Shown: positions 36,222 through 46,042, counted from the stretch's first letter. The stretch is DNA of 64,000 nt from RHLJ01 sp040222455 (GCA_040222455.1 JAVKDD010000001.1:1-64000); one strand, 5' to 3'. Translations and numbers: made by a program. Notes: a model not told the origin generated them from the letters alone.

Positions 36222-36878
36222 ATGAAATTTTTTATTGATACTGCCAATTTAGAAGAAATTCAGGAAGCCAACAACCTTGGTGTATTGGATGGAGTAACTA
36301 CAAACCCAAGTTTGTGCGCAAAGGTTGGGGTTCGAGACTTTGAAGGGCATATAAAGAAGATTTGTGATATCGTTGATGGAGATGTTTCTGCAGAGGTTGT
36401 ATCAACTTCATATAACGAAATAGTTGAAGAAGGACTAAAAATCGCAAAAATTGCAGATAACGTAGTTGTTAAAGTTCCACTTATAATAGATGGAATTAAA
36501 GCCATAAAAACATTTTCTGATCAAGGTATTAAAACAAATTGTACACTTTGCTTTTCCTCAACCCAAGCTTTAATTGCTGCAAAAGCAGGAGCCACATACA
36601 TTTCTCCATTTTTAGGAAGATTAGATGATATTTCTTCAGACGGCCTTCAACTCATTCGGGATATTGTACAAATTTACCTTAACTATGGGTATCCTACCGA
36701 AGTGCTTGCGGCAAGTATTCGTCACCCGATGCATGTTGTTGAATGTGCAAAAGTTGGTGCAGATGTAGGTACAATGCCTCTGAACGTAATTACAGCAATG
36801 TTAAAGCATCCACTTACAGATTCGGGACTTGAACGGTTTTTGAAAGACTGGGATGATTTACAAGCAAGCTTTAAGTAA
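36222..36878 (+). CDS. Transaldolase/fructose-6-phosphate aldolase-like protein (short TalC/FSA type)
   Basis: The 218-residue barrel enzyme has FIDTANLEEI (Asp6), GVTTNPSL (24-31) and the Schiff-base lysine K84 in VVVKVPLI, with TLCFSSTQALIAAKAGATYI downstream. The length matches the short transaldolase subfamily, which shuttles dihydroxyacetone units between sugar phosphates in the non-oxidative pentose phosphate pathway; some members act instead as fructose-6-phosphate aldolase. The two activities cannot be separated reliably here. A clear terminator follows 15 bases later. Confidence 0.92.
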   Translation: MKFFIDTANLEEIQEANNLGVLDGVTTNPSLCAKVGVRDFEGHIKKICDIVDGDVSAEVVSTSYNEIVEEGLKIAKIADNVVVKVPLIIDGIKAIKTFSDQGIKTNCTLCFSSTQALIAAKAGATYISPFLGRLDDISSDGLQLIRDIVQIYLNYGYPTEVLAASIRHPMHVVECAKVGADVGTMPLNVITAMLKHPLTDSGLERFLKDWDDLQASFK

Positions 36879-36892
36879 CCATTCGATTTTAT

Positions 36893-36925
36893 AAAAAGCG
36901 AAAGACACCCTCTTTCGCTTTTTTT
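36893..36925 (+). terminator. Intrinsic terminator after the transaldolase gene
   Basis: AAAAAGCGAAAGA pairs perfectly with TCTTTCGCTTTTT around CACCC, ending in a T-run. It could work in both directions. Confidence 0.92.
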
Positions 36926-37007
36926 ATGTGAAGTATTCAGAACATGTAAACACAGTTTTTAATATCCTGTTGTAAAGTTACATTTGGCTAAACTAAATGT
37001 TCTTCAT

Positions 37008-39173
37008 ATGAAACATCTTATTATTACGATAACCGCTCTTATCGCTTTATTACTTGCTTGTTCTCCTAAAACAGAATTACAGAAACAAGCTGAAAACATA
37101 ACCATAATTAGAGATGATTTTGGTGTGCCACATATCTACGGAAAAACAGATGCAGATGCTGTTTTTGGATTAATGTATGCTCAAGCCGAGGATGATTTCA
37201 ATAGAATAGAACGGAATTACATTTGGGCAATTGGGCGACTTGCTGAAGTAGAAGGAGAAGATGCATTGTATTCTGATCTGCGCGCGCGGTTATTTATGAG
37301 CAAAGAAGAAGCAATCCTGAATTACGAGAGCGCTCCTGATTGGTTGAAGGAATTATGTGATGCTTGGGCAAATGGATTGAATTATTATTTAGAAACACAT
37401 CCAGAAGTTGAACCAAAATTACTCACTAAATTTGAGCCCTGGATGCCTATGTATTTTAGTGAGGGTTCGATAGGTGGAGATATTGAAAGGATTTCTACAA
37501 AAAGAATAAAAGCGTTCTATGAAGATAAAGCATCGCTTTCTTTGAATGAATTTGGAAACGGACTTAGTGTTATTGATCCCTACGAGGAACCTCAAGGTTC
37601 AAACGGAATTGCAGTTGCTGGTAAGCTCACCAAGTCAGGTAACGCGATGTTGTTAATTAATCCACACACTTCATTTTATTTCAGAGGAGAGGTACATGTA
37701 GTAAGTGAAGAAGGACTGAATGCATACGGCGCTGTAACATGGGGGCAGTTTTTTATCTATCAGGGATTCAATGAAAATACGGGATGGATGCATACTTCAA
37801 CTTACACCGATATTATGGATGAGTTCCTGGAAACAATTGAAGAAACAGATGGAAAGCTCATGTATAAATATGGAGAAGAATGGAGAGAAGTTGAAACCTC
37901 TGAAGTAACTTTAAACTACATTGAAGATGGTGAGATAAAAGAGAAAACATTTCCAACTTATCGAACTCATCATGGACCAATTACTCACATGCTGGAAGAC
38001 AAATGGGTTGCTACCGCCATGATGTGGGATCCTGTAAAAGCTTTAGAACAATCGTATACCCGGACAAAAAAGAAGAATTATGCTGAGTTTCGTGAAATGA
38101 TGGAAATTAAAACGAATTCATCTAATAATACTGTTTTTGCAGATTCTGAAGGAAATATCGGGTATTTCCATGGTAATTTTATTCCAATTAGAAATGAAGA
38201 TTTCGATTATCAAAAACCCGTGGATGGAAGTAATCCAGAAACAGATTGGCAAGGTTTACATCCAGTTGATGAAGCCATCACGCTCCTGAACCCAGGAAAT
38301 GGGTGGATTCAAAATTGCAATTCTACTCCATTCACTGCAGCAGCAGAATTCAGTCCAAAGCCAGAAAACTATCCAGGTTATATGACAGGGACTTCAGAAA
38401 ACTTCCGTGGAATTCACGCTATCGACCTTCTCTCAAAAGCAGAGGCATTAACATTAGATGGATTAATTGAATTAGCCTATGATCCTCGAATTCCAGCTTT
38501 TGAAAAAATAGTTCCCAGCTTGGTAAAAGCCTATGATGCTTCTTCTCCTAAAAACGATGCAATAACAGGGGCAATTGAAGTTTTAAGAAATTGGGATTTT
38601 AAAACGGACGAAAATTCAGTAGGCATGACCTTAGCTCATTTTCATGGCATGAATCTAATTAGAAATAGCTCAAGACCTGAAAAACTAAGTTTTATGGAGG
38701 AGTTTGATTATTACGCAACTAGAGCTCCTAAAAAAGAAATGCTTGATGTCTTGGAAAAAACAGTTACCGATCTTGAAGAGGATTTTGGAACTTGGAATAT
38801 TGCATGGGGTGATGTGAATCGATTTCAAAGATTAGATGGAGCGATTCAATCAAGGTTTGATGATGAAAAACCAAGTTTACCTGTAGGTTTAGCTTCAGGT
38901 AGATGGGGGGCACTTGCTTCATATGGTTCCAGAACATTTGATACCAAGAAATTGTATGGAACTTCGGGCAATAGTTTTGTAGCGGTAGTAGAATTTGGAG
39001 ATAAAGTTAAAGCCAAAAGTATATTAGCCGGTGGGCAGAGTGGTGATCCCGATTCGCCTCATTTTTACGATCAAGCTCAGCGCTACGTAGATGTTCAATT
39101 CAAAGACGTAGCTTTTTACAGAGAAGATGTTGAAGCGAGGGCTAAAAGAATTTATAAAGTAGGGGAGAAATAA
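37008..39173 (+). CDS. Penicillin-acylase-family lipoprotein (N-terminal nucleophile amidohydrolase)
   Basis: The 721-residue protein has a lipoprotein signal (MKHLIITITALIALLLAC, Cys18). The Ntn-hydrolase core follows: ITIIRDDFGVPHIYGKTDAD, a spacer, and the autocleavage site QGSNGIAVAG, where Ser198 would become the free catalytic N-terminus. The large subunit contains HHGPITHML and INPHTSFYFRGE. The family cleaves acyl-amide bonds such as penicillins, acyl-homoserine lactones or N-acyl amino acids. ATG 37008 is preferred over an in-frame TTG at 36984 because the signal starts there. It stands alone. Confidence 0.9.
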   Translation: MKHLIITITALIALLLACSPKTELQKQAENITIIRDDFGVPHIYGKTDADAVFGLMYAQAEDDFNRIERNYIWAIGRLAEVEGEDALYSDLRARLFMSKEEAILNYESAPDWLKELCDAWANGLNYYLETHPEVEPKLLTKFEPWMPMYFSEGSIGGDIERISTKRIKAFYEDKASLSLNEFGNGLSVIDPYEEPQGSNGIAVAGKLTKSGNAMLLINPHTSFYFRGEVHVVSEEGLNAYGAVTWGQFFIYQGFNENTGWMHTSTYTDIMDEFLETIEETDGKLMYKYGEEWREVETSEVTLNYIEDGEIKEKTFPTYRTHHGPITHMLEDKWVATAMMWDPVKALEQSYTRTKKKNYAEFREMMEIKTNSSNNTVFADSEGNIGYFHGNFIPIRNEDFDYQKPVDGSNPETDWQGLHPVDEAITLLNPGNGWIQNCNSTPFTAAAEFSPKPENYPGYMTGTSENFRGIHAIDLLSKAEALTLDGLIELAYDPRIPAFEKIVPSLVKAYDASSPKNDAITGAIEVLRNWDFKTDENSVGMTLAHFHGMNLIRNSSRPEKLSFMEEFDYYATRAPKKEMLDVLEKTVTDLEEDFGTWNIAWGDVNRFQRLDGAIQSRFDDEKPSLPVGLASGRWGALASYGSRTFDTKKLYGTSGNSFVAVVEFGDKVKAKSILAGGQSGDPDSPHFYDQAQRYVDVQFKDVAFYREDVEARAKRIYKVGEK

Positions 39174-39200
39174 ATCTAGCTTAGGAACTAGCAAATATTC

Positions 39201-39659
39201 TTAACAACATACTGAGTTTGGTTCACAACAAGAAGAATCGCTGGCAACAACAGCTAGCTTAGCTTTTGGTATTCCGCAGTTATCTTTAGCAAGGCAATCG
39301 GTTTGTTTAGTAGTTAACAGAAATTGTGTTCCATTAAAATCTAGTCCATATTTACCGATAGTTTCACCCTGATATTCCACTTCGATATCTAGGTTTTTAA
39401 GCCCAAGTGTTTTTTCAGAAAGTTCAATAATTTGAAGAAGTTTTTCTGGGTGGATTCTATGGTCATAATCATTTGCATTCCACAACTGGAAATTGATAAC
39501 CTCTTCACTTCTAAGTGTTCCTCCACAATCGATAAAGTTTTTACTAACAAGACCAACTTCTGTAACATGAAAGTGGCGTGGTACTAAGTCTCCATTCGGT
39601 AAAACAAAGGAGATTTCTTCTAATTCGATGAGTGTATTTTTGACTTCAGATAAATTCAT
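39201..39659 (-). CDS. DUF6428-family protein with cysteine-rich tail
   Basis: The 152-residue protein is hydrophilic with no signal or membrane segment. The ending has seven cysteines (TDCLAKDNCGIPK and DSSCCEPNSVCC), which suggests metal or metalloid thiol binding. It follows an ArsR-type regulator by 18 bases in the same direction; DUF6428 genes are often seen beside arsR. No arsenate reductase or Acr3 gene follows here, so only the regulator-sensor pair is present. Function is unknown. Confidence 0.8.
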   Translation of the reverse strand: MNLSEVKNTLIELEEISFVLPNGDLVPRHFHVTEVGLVSKNFIDCGGTLRSEEVINFQLWNANDYDHRIHPEKLLQIIELSEKTLGLKNLDIEVEYQGETIGKYGLDFNGTQFLLTTKQTDCLAKDNCGIPKAKLAVVASDSSCCEPNSVCC

Positions 39660-39677
39660 GATAGGATTTGAATAGTA

Positions 39678-39998
39678 TTAACAGCAGTTTGTATAACTTT
39701 TAAAAAGTTGAGCAAAAGTTTTTTGAGTCTCATTCCAAACGGTGGGATCAATACAGTAATTCATTGAAGTACCTTCAATAGTTCCTTGAATAAGCCCAAC
39801 CTCTTTTAACTCTCTTAAATGTTGACTAATCGTTGCCTGAGCTAATCCAAGTTCCTCAACAAGATCATTGTTTATGCAAACATTACATTCAACTAAATAC
39901 TGAATAATTGCTACACGAGCAGGATGCGAAAAAACCTTGGCTAGTTTTGCAAACTGGTTTTGTTCGTGTGTAAAGAGGTTTGTTTTTGTGATGCCCAT
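39678..39998 (-). CDS. ArsR-family winged-helix metalloid/metal-responsive repressor
   Basis: From ATG 39998 the protein is 106 residues (MGITKTNLFTHEQNQFAKLA), with the ArsR wHTH core (VFSHPARVAIIQYLVECNVC, LGLAQATISQHLRELKEVGL) and cysteines in NVCINND and at the very C-terminus (YTNCC) that may sense arsenite-like ligands. An in-frame ATG at 40046 exists but the 16-base palindrome at 40009-40024, a likely operator, would then be inside the gene. The internal start is therefore preferred. The downstream DUF6428 gene is in the same operon. Confidence 0.88.
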   Translation of the reverse strand: MGITKTNLFTHEQNQFAKLAKVFSHPARVAIIQYLVECNVCINNDLVEELGLAQATISQHLRELKEVGLIQGTIEGTSMNYCIDPTVWNETQKTFAQLFKSYTNCC

Positions 39999-40008
39999 TT
40001 GGAAAATA

Positions 40009-40024
40009 TAATATTGCAATATTA
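40009..40024 (-). promoter_or_regulatory. Candidate ArsR operator
   Basis: TAATATTGCAATATTA is a perfect 16-base palindrome 11 bases upstream of the preferred arsR start. A dimeric repressor bound here would shut off its own operon. Confidence 0.6.
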
Positions 40025-40072
40025 CGATGAATAGATTAGAATTCAAATATTTTTTTTCATGAATTCCAATAG

Positions 40073-41770
40073 TTAATAGCCTATTGCAGCACCGTTCATA
40101 CTTGAAGAATCGGAATGTCCGATTATTGTTTCGGTTTCTGGGTCGAATGTTATTCCCATAAGATTCCCTAAACGAGTAACAGGAACCAGAGTATGTCCCA
40201 TTGCTTCAAGAGATTTTCTGGTATCAGGTGAAAGAAGATTCTCTTCGTATAAAATCCTGTCAGGTAGCCATTGGTGATGGATTTTCATCGCTTCAATTGC
40301 GCGATCAATACGCATATCATATTCTAACACATTTAGTACTGTTTGAAATACTGCATTTATAATGGTTCTACCACCAGGAGTGCCAATAATCAAAACAGGT
40401 TTGTCATCTTTAGAGACAATAGTTGGGGTCATACTCGAAAGCATTCTTTTTCCGGGTTCAATTTTGTTAGGTTGACTTCCAATTCTACCTCCTCGGTTTG
40501 TAACTCCAAGTTGAGGATTAAAATCCCCCATTTCATTATTAAAAATGAATCCTAATTTAGTAGAGCCTATTTTTGCTCCGTAGGTATGCTCTAACGTATA
40601 TGTTACGGATACCGCATTTCCATTTTTATCCATTACAGAAAAATGAGTAGTATTGGTTCCGTCATAAATTTGTCCAAATTTTGAAGAATCACTTACTGAA
40701 GCCTTCTCAAAATTGATGTTCTCGAAACGCATTTTGGCGAATTCTTTCGAAGTTAATTTATCTAGCGGCATTTCGGGGTTAAAGTCAGGATCTCCTAAGT
40801 GTTCTGCCCGATCGGCATAAGCTCTGCGCATTGCTTCCGCTACCAGATGTACATATTCTGTAGAGTTGAACTCTATTTCTTGTAAATCAGCTAGCTCTAA
40901 AATATTTAGCATTTCAATCATAGCTACACCTCCAGAGCTGGGTGGAGGCATCGAAATGATTTCAAATCCTTTATAAGTTCCTTTAATTGGATTGCGTTCA
41001 ATCGCATTGTATTCTTCTAGATCTTGCTCTGTGATAATGCCGCCGTTTTCACGCATATACTGTGCAATATTTGCTGCCACCTCACCTTTATAAAAACCGT
41101 CTCTACCATGGTCACGTATTTGAGCCAGAGTATGAGCCAAAGCAGGTTGCTTCCAAACTTTATTGAGCTCTACCAATTCTCCATTTTCATCATTAAAAAA
41201 ATTGGCCATAAAAGGATATTCTTCTTCCTGTAATTTATAACGTTCTGCATGTTCTCGAAGCATCCAATTTAGTGGAAACCCATCTCTTGCTAATTTAACG
41301 GCAGGCTCTACTAAATCAGCCCATTTCATAGAACCATATTTTTGATGGGCTAAGTGCATTCCTGCTACAGTTCCAGGTACTCCAATAGATAATAAACCCT
41401 CATGATTTAAATCATCAATGTAGTTTCCGTTTTCGTCTAAATACATATCCACCGAAGCAGCAAGTGGTGCTTTTTCCCTAAAGTCGATAGTAGTTGATTC
41501 TCCTTCGGAATTAAGAAATACAATAAACCCACCTCCCCCAATATTACCTGCTTGTGGGTGAGTAACAGCCAAAGCAAATGCAGTAGCTATAGAAGCGTCA
41601 ATTGCATTACCACCATTTTTAAGAATGTCTATTCCTACTTGAGAAGCGATGTCGCTATCTGAAGTGACCATTCCATTTTTTGCATATGTTTGGGCTTCTA
41701 CTAAAGGAGCTTGAAAAGCAAAAAAAGTTAAAAATAAAGTAGTCAGATAAATTCTAGAGTATTTTTTCAT
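40073..41770 (-). CDS. ggt: Gamma-glutamyltransferase
   Basis: The 565-residue precursor has a signal peptide (ends PLVEAQ), large-subunit motifs (NGGNAIDASIATAFALAVTH, NIGGGGFIV, PPPSSGGVAMIEMLNILE) and the self-cleavage site DGTNTTHFSVMD, making Thr375 the nucleophile of the small subunit. It hydrolyses or transfers the gamma-glutamyl group of glutathione and similar compounds in the periplasm. Length and motif spacing are standard. It is a single gene, 26 bases from the upstream end of the longer arsR frame. Confidence 0.96.
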   Translation of the reverse strand: MKKYSRIYLTTLFLTFFAFQAPLVEAQTYAKNGMVTSDSDIASQVGIDILKNGGNAIDASIATAFALAVTHPQAGNIGGGGFIVFLNSEGESTTIDFREKAPLAASVDMYLDENGNYIDDLNHEGLLSIGVPGTVAGMHLAHQKYGSMKWADLVEPAVKLARDGFPLNWMLREHAERYKLQEEEYPFMANFFNDENGELVELNKVWKQPALAHTLAQIRDHGRDGFYKGEVAANIAQYMRENGGIITEQDLEEYNAIERNPIKGTYKGFEIISMPPPSSGGVAMIEMLNILELADLQEIEFNSTEYVHLVAEAMRRAYADRAEHLGDPDFNPEMPLDKLTSKEFAKMRFENINFEKASVSDSSKFGQIYDGTNTTHFSVMDKNGNAVSVTYTLEHTYGAKIGSTKLGFIFNNEMGDFNPQLGVTNRGGRIGSQPNKIEPGKRMLSSMTPTIVSKDDKPVLIIGTPGGRTIINAVFQTVLNVLEYDMRIDRAIEAMKIHHQWLPDRILYEENLLSPDTRKSLEAMGHTLVPVTRLGNLMGITFDPETETIIGHSDSSSMNGAAIGY

Positions 41771-41887
41771 TTAAGTTCTATCATTCCTTCGTTTAGGGCC
41801 TATTATTCACTGAACAATCCTTAATTGAATAACGCAACCGTTCGTATTTTGAAGAAGGAATCTCTCTCTCTGAACTCAAAGAAACAA

Positions 41888-41910
41888 GAAAAGCTTTTAC
41901 TAAGCTTTTC
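41888..41910 (-). terminator. Hairpin overlapping the end of the crtI-type gene
   Basis: GAAAAGCTT and AAGCTTTTC are perfect 9-base arms around a 5-base loop; on the minus strand a T-rich stretch (TTTTCTTGTTTC) follows. The stop codon lies inside the loop region. Confidence 0.65.
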
Positions 41911-43378
41911 CTATTAAATTTTGTGCTATAATACTTGAGGAAAGTACACCCGGTAACCCGGCACCAGGATGAGTTCCTGCTCCAACAAAATATAGACTTT
42001 CCACATCTTCGGATTTATTATGAGGGCGGAACCAAGCTGATTGAGTTAGAATTGGTTCAACAGAAAAAGCAGACCCTTTATGACTGTTCAACACATCTTG
42101 AAAGTGTAGGGGGTCGATGTAGTGTTCAGCTACTAAGTTTTCCTGAAGATCGGGCAAGTAATTCTCTTCCAAGAAATTCATAATGGCATTGCGATACTTA
42201 GGAGCGAATTCATTCCAGTCTGTTCCACTATCTAAATGTGGAACAGGAGAAAGAACATAAAATCCTTCGTGCCCTTCCGGCGCTATGCTTGAGTCTGTAA
42301 TAGTTGGCATGTGAAGGTAAAGGGAAAAGTCATCGGCAACATGTTTTTTATGGAAAATATCATCCAATAATCCTTTGTACCGTTTACCTAAAATAATATT
42401 ATGGTGAGCCAGTCCTGAGTCTAAGTAGCGCTTCTTTGTTCCAAAATAGATTACAAAAAGAGACATACTGTATTTTGTGCGGTCAATTTTTCGATCGGTA
42501 TATTTTTTCCTGTGTTTAGACTGAATCATGTTTTTATAAGTGAAGCCAACATCAGCATTACTAACTATGACATCAGCATCCAGTTTCTCGTCATTTTTCA
42601 ACAGTACCCCATTGGCTTTCCCATTCTTCACAAGAATTTCTTTGACTTCCGTTTCTAAGTAAAATTTACCTCCTTGCTCAGTAATCAATTTTTCGAATGC
42701 ATTTACAATAGCACCAGTACCTCCCATTGCATAATGAACTCCCCATTCACGTTCTAAATAGTGAATCATTGCATATATAGAAGTAGTATCAAATGGATTT
42801 CCACCAACTAATAATGGGTGAAAAGAGAAGCATTGCCTTAGAAAATCATCTTTAATGAACTGAGCTACATATTTATATACATTTTTATAGGACTGTAGCT
42901 TAATTAGATCAGGAGCTACTTTTAGCATATCGGTAAACTTCAGAAAAGGCTGATCAGCCAGCTCTGTAAATCCTTTATCAAAAATTGCTTTAGTAGTTCC
43001 TAGAAATTTTTCATATCCCTCAACATCGGATGGATTGCGTTTCTCAATTTCCTTTATTGTGAATTCGTGATCATTATTATAATTAAATACTTCTTTGTTG
43101 TGATCAAAAATTCGATAGAAGGGGTCACATGGTACAAATTCAACATAATCTGAGCGTTTTTTACCCGCAGCCTCCCAAATATCATCAAACATAAATGGAG
43201 CAGTTATTACTGTGGGTCCGCCATCAAATTTAAACCCATTTTGCTCATAAACATAAGCTCTGCCACCTAGTTTGTCTCTCTTTTCTAAGATTGTGACATC
43301 ATGTCCAGCTGAAAGTAAACGTGAAGCAGCGCCTAATCCGCCAAAACCACTTCCTATAACAATAATTTTCTTTTTCAT
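41900..43378 (-). CDS. crtI: CrtI-family phytoene desaturase/carotenoid oxidoreductase
   Basis: The 492-residue protein has the N-terminal FAD fold (KIIVIGSGFGGLGAASRLLS and LEKRDKLGGRAY), the family stretch FKFDGGPTVITAP, and the C-terminal FAD motif (YFVGAGTHPGAGLPGVLSSS). CrtI enzymes add double bonds to phytoene to make neurosporene or lycopene at the membrane. No phytoene synthase or other carotenoid gene is adjacent in this window, so whether this is the phytoene desaturase itself or a related ketolase/desaturase (CrtN/CrtD) cannot be settled here. Confidence 0.87.
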   Translation of the reverse strand: MKKKIIVIGSGFGGLGAASRLLSAGHDVTILEKRDKLGGRAYVYEQNGFKFDGGPTVITAPFMFDDIWEAAGKKRSDYVEFVPCDPFYRIFDHNKEVFNYNNDHEFTIKEIEKRNPSDVEGYEKFLGTTKAIFDKGFTELADQPFLKFTDMLKVAPDLIKLQSYKNVYKYVAQFIKDDFLRQCFSFHPLLVGGNPFDTTSIYAMIHYLEREWGVHYAMGGTGAIVNAFEKLITEQGGKFYLETEVKEILVKNGKANGVLLKNDEKLDADVIVSNADVGFTYKNMIQSKHRKKYTDRKIDRTKYSMSLFVIYFGTKKRYLDSGLAHHNIILGKRYKGLLDDIFHKKHVADDFSLYLHMPTITDSSIAPEGHEGFYVLSPVPHLDSGTDWNEFAPKYRNAIMNFLEENYLPDLQENLVAEHYIDPLHFQDVLNSHKGSAFSVEPILTQSAWFRPHNKSEDVESLYFVGAGTHPGAGLPGVLSSSIIAQNLIGKA

Positions 43379-43445
43379 GTAATTTTATTTCTTGTATTCA
43401 GGCATTAAACCCAAATTGAAACAGGATCAATCCCTTGAAATAAAA

Positions 43446-44120
43446 TTAATCGTTACCAACCTGTTTAACAAAGCCTTCATGCCCCAGACCTTCTAATCTT
43501 TTTTGAGCTTCAAGGGCTATTGCAGGATTATAAAAATCGCCGAAGTAAACACGGTAAAATGTTTTACCATTTACGGATACTTCTTCAACAAAACTACTTC
43601 GTATTTCTTCCGATTTTCTTTCGGCTGATGCTTTATCAGAAAATGAACCAAGTTGAACTGTATATTTTGCCTCTTTTATGTTATTAGGAAGATTTTCATT
43701 TTCGCCAATAATATAGATTCTTACCCTAGCCGTTCCAGGCCCTATCATATCTACTTTAGTAGCAGCTCCTTTAGATAAATCAATAATACGATCTTTAGCA
43801 AAGGGACCACGATCGTTTATTCTAACCTCAACAGTTTTACCATTATCTAAGTTTTCAACTAATACTTGAGTGTTGAATGGCAGAGTTCTATGAGCAGCGG
43901 TTAGACCATCCATGTCATATTTTTCACCGTTTGCAGTTTGTCGCCCATGAAAGTCGGGACCATACCAACTTGCCTCACCAGTTTCAATAGCGCTTATTTT
44001 GTCACCTGAACGGGAAGTACTAGAGTTTGACCCTGATGTAACCCCTCGATTGGATACCCCACAAGAAGCCAGAAAAACGGTTATAAGCAGTAGATTACCA
44101 CTGCGTTTAAATAAGTTCAT
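43446..44120 (-). CDS. rlpA: RlpA-like lipoprotein (double-psi beta-barrel plus SPOR domain)
   Basis: The 224-residue protein has a lipoprotein signal (LITVFLASCG, Cys20). The RlpA double-psi barrel follows (GEASWYGPDFHGRQTANGE to about residue 137, with the catalytic aspartate region VRINDRGPF and RIIDLSKGAA) and then a SPOR domain (YTVQLGSFSDKASAERKSEE, about 152-222). RlpA cleaves or binds denuded peptidoglycan at the division septum; SPOR localises it there. It lies 67 bases downstream of nothing recognisable and shares direction with crtI. Confidence 0.9.
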   Translation of the reverse strand: MNLFKRSGNLLLITVFLASCGVSNRGVTSGSNSSTSRSGDKISAIETGEASWYGPDFHGRQTANGEKYDMDGLTAAHRTLPFNTQVLVENLDNGKTVEVRINDRGPFAKDRIIDLSKGAATKVDMIGPGTARVRIYIIGENENLPNNIKEAKYTVQLGSFSDKASAERKSEEIRSSFVEEVSVNGKTFYRVYFGDFYNPAIALEAQKRLEGLGHEGFVKQVGND

Positions 44121-44180
44121 AAATTTGGTAGATAATAATTAGACATGCGTAAATATATTTTCAAATCAGATAAATTGAAA

Positions 44181-45299
44181 CTATGCGACATCAAATAAGA
44201 CAGTGAATGTTGTGCCCTTACCTAATTCACTTTCTACTAAAATAGTGCCGTTCATTTTTGTCATTAAGTTTTTAACAATGAAGAGTCCCAACCCAGTAGA
44301 TTTTTCATTTCCAGTGGGTGAGGCAGAAAGTTTTTCAAATTTCTTAAAAAGTTTACTACGGTCTAATTCAGACATTCCTAAACCATAATCCTTTACTGAA
44401 ACCTGTACCTGGTTACCTTGCAGAGTTGCTGTAATTTTAACTACCCCTTTTTTAGGTGAAAACTTATAGGCGTTGCTGATCAGATTTTCTAACACACGTT
44501 GAACGGCATTATAATCTGCTAAAATATTAGGTAGATTTTCCTCTATAAAAATTTCAGTTTCAATTTCTTTCTCCTTTGCCAAATAAACAATTGAGTCAAG
44601 AATATCTGCAGTGGCATTTGTTATAGAGATCGGACTAATATTTAGATTGGTATTCCCAGTATCAATCTTATTCGCATCTAGCATATTGTTGATTAGATAT
44701 TCCATTCTTTGACTGGAGCTTAGAATAATTGAGCTAAATTCTTGAATTTCTTCAACCGTAGTTTGTTCCGGGTTTTCAGCCATAATACTTGATAAAGCCA
44801 TGATTGAACTCAATGGGCTTCTTAGATCATGAGATACAACACCAATGAAATGATCTTTATCGGCATTAATCTTGGATATCGAATCTGCGATATCTTTCCT
44901 CTTTTTTGATTGCCTGAAAGCGAAAAATGCTAAACCAGCAACAGACAGGAGAAGTACGATTAGAACTACAATAAAAATTTCGCGTTGATTTAACTGTTGT
45001 TGAGTTTCCTGAATCGTAGCCTCAGTTGAATAGGCTATCTTTGTTAGATGAAAATGAGTTGTAGCTGATTTTACATTTGCATCATCAATTGCGTAAATAG
45101 TAAATAGTTCTTTCTCGGATTGTGGGCTATTTTTATCTGATGTTGAACGTTCAACTGCGTTCAAATTTTTTGATATTAATTCCACATCTGATTTAATATT
45201 AATTTCCTGAACTAAACCAAATGCAAGGAAACCAAAAAATATCAGACCAAAAGATACACCTATTCCACAGAGTAGAGTTGTCCTTTCCAATTTATTCAC
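44181..45299 (-). CDS. Membrane sensor histidine kinase
   Basis: The 372-residue protein has two membrane helices (about 11-31 and 109-128) flanking an extracytoplasmic sensor of about 77 residues. The HisKA domain has the phosphorylated His157 in GVVSHDLRSPLSSI. The ATPase domain has N-box RVLENLISNAYKF, G1 VKDYGLGMS and STGLGLFIVKNLM. No HAMP is evident. It is an orphan: no response regulator is adjacent, the nearest one here being the degenerate one at 59822-60460, far away. Signal unknown. Confidence 0.93.
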   Translation of the reverse strand: MNKLERTTLLCGIGVSFGLIFFGFLAFGLVQEINIKSDVELISKNLNAVERSTSDKNSPQSEKELFTIYAIDDANVKSATTHFHLTKIAYSTEATIQETQQQLNQREIFIVVLIVLLLSVAGLAFFAFRQSKKRKDIADSISKINADKDHFIGVVSHDLRSPLSSIMALSSIMAENPEQTTVEEIQEFSSIILSSSQRMEYLINNMLDANKIDTGNTNLNISPISITNATADILDSIVYLAKEKEIETEIFIEENLPNILADYNAVQRVLENLISNAYKFSPKKGVVKITATLQGNQVQVSVKDYGLGMSELDRSKLFKKFEKLSASPTGNEKSTGLGLFIVKNLMTKMNGTILVESELGKGTTFTVLFDVA

Positions 45300-45529
45300 T
45301 TATGTAAAAAACCTATTTGTTAGTCTCTTTTAATATAGTTTAAAACATGGAGAAAATCTCAATAAGTAACTAAAGTCTAGGATTTCACATCTGAGTTAAG
45401 TAGATATTTTAATTATTATAAGTCTCAATTTGCAGAAAAATTTTCTCCTTGAAAAAAACAAAAAAGATTGTACTTTAGTTTGAAAAAATAAGCTCAAGAA
45501 CATTTTAGGGTTTTAAAAACTAAGTCAAT

Positions 45530-46042
45530 ATGATATATAAAGTAACTAAAATAGGAGTAGCCCTATTTGTTTTTTGTTCAGTAATTGTTGAGGCTCAAGT
45601 ACTTATCTCTCCAATGGGAGGCTTCCAACAAAATAGCTCGATTTCTATTTCTTTTTCAGCTGGTGAGGTTATAGCGGGAGATTTCAGTTCAGAATCTTTT
45701 TCTTTTAATTCGGGGTTCTCTGGTATAAATACAGGGATTCTTATTTCAAACGAAGAGAATAAGGTGGATTTACCCAAAGAGTTTGAATTGAATCAAAACT
45801 ACCCAAACCCATTTAATCCATCAACTAATATTGAGTTTTCGCTCCCCAAAACCTCAAGATTAAAGCTAGAGGTTTTCAACTCTATTGGGATGAGAATAGC
45901 AGTATTAATTGATGAGCAAAAACCTGCCGGCTTTCATACTGTTCGTTTTGATGCGGCCTCATATTCGAGTGGCATGTACTTCTATAGACTCGTAGCAGAT
46001 GAGAATATTATCGCTACAAAAAAAATGATTTTAATTAAATAA
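45530..46042 (+). CDS. Small secreted T9SS-sorted protein
   Basis: The 170-residue protein has a signal peptide (ends VEAQ), a short body of about 60 residues (SISFSAGEVIAGDFSSESFSF) and a full T9SS type A sorting domain (NYPNPFNPSTNIEF from about residue 90 to SGMYFYRL and KKMILIK). Almost nothing remains between signal and sorting domain, so it is either a minimal surface protein or a remnant. It is 17 bases before the S74 protein and shares its transcript. A similar body often accompanies tail-fibre-like proteins in this group (inference). Confidence 0.82.
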   Translation: MIYKVTKIGVALFVFCSVIVEAQVLISPMGGFQQNSSISISFSAGEVIAGDFSSESFSFNSGFSGINTGILISNEENKVDLPKEFELNQNYPNPFNPSTNIEFSLPKTSRLKLEVFNSIGMRIAVLIDEQKPAGFHTVRFDAASYSSGMYFYRLVADENIIATKKMILIK

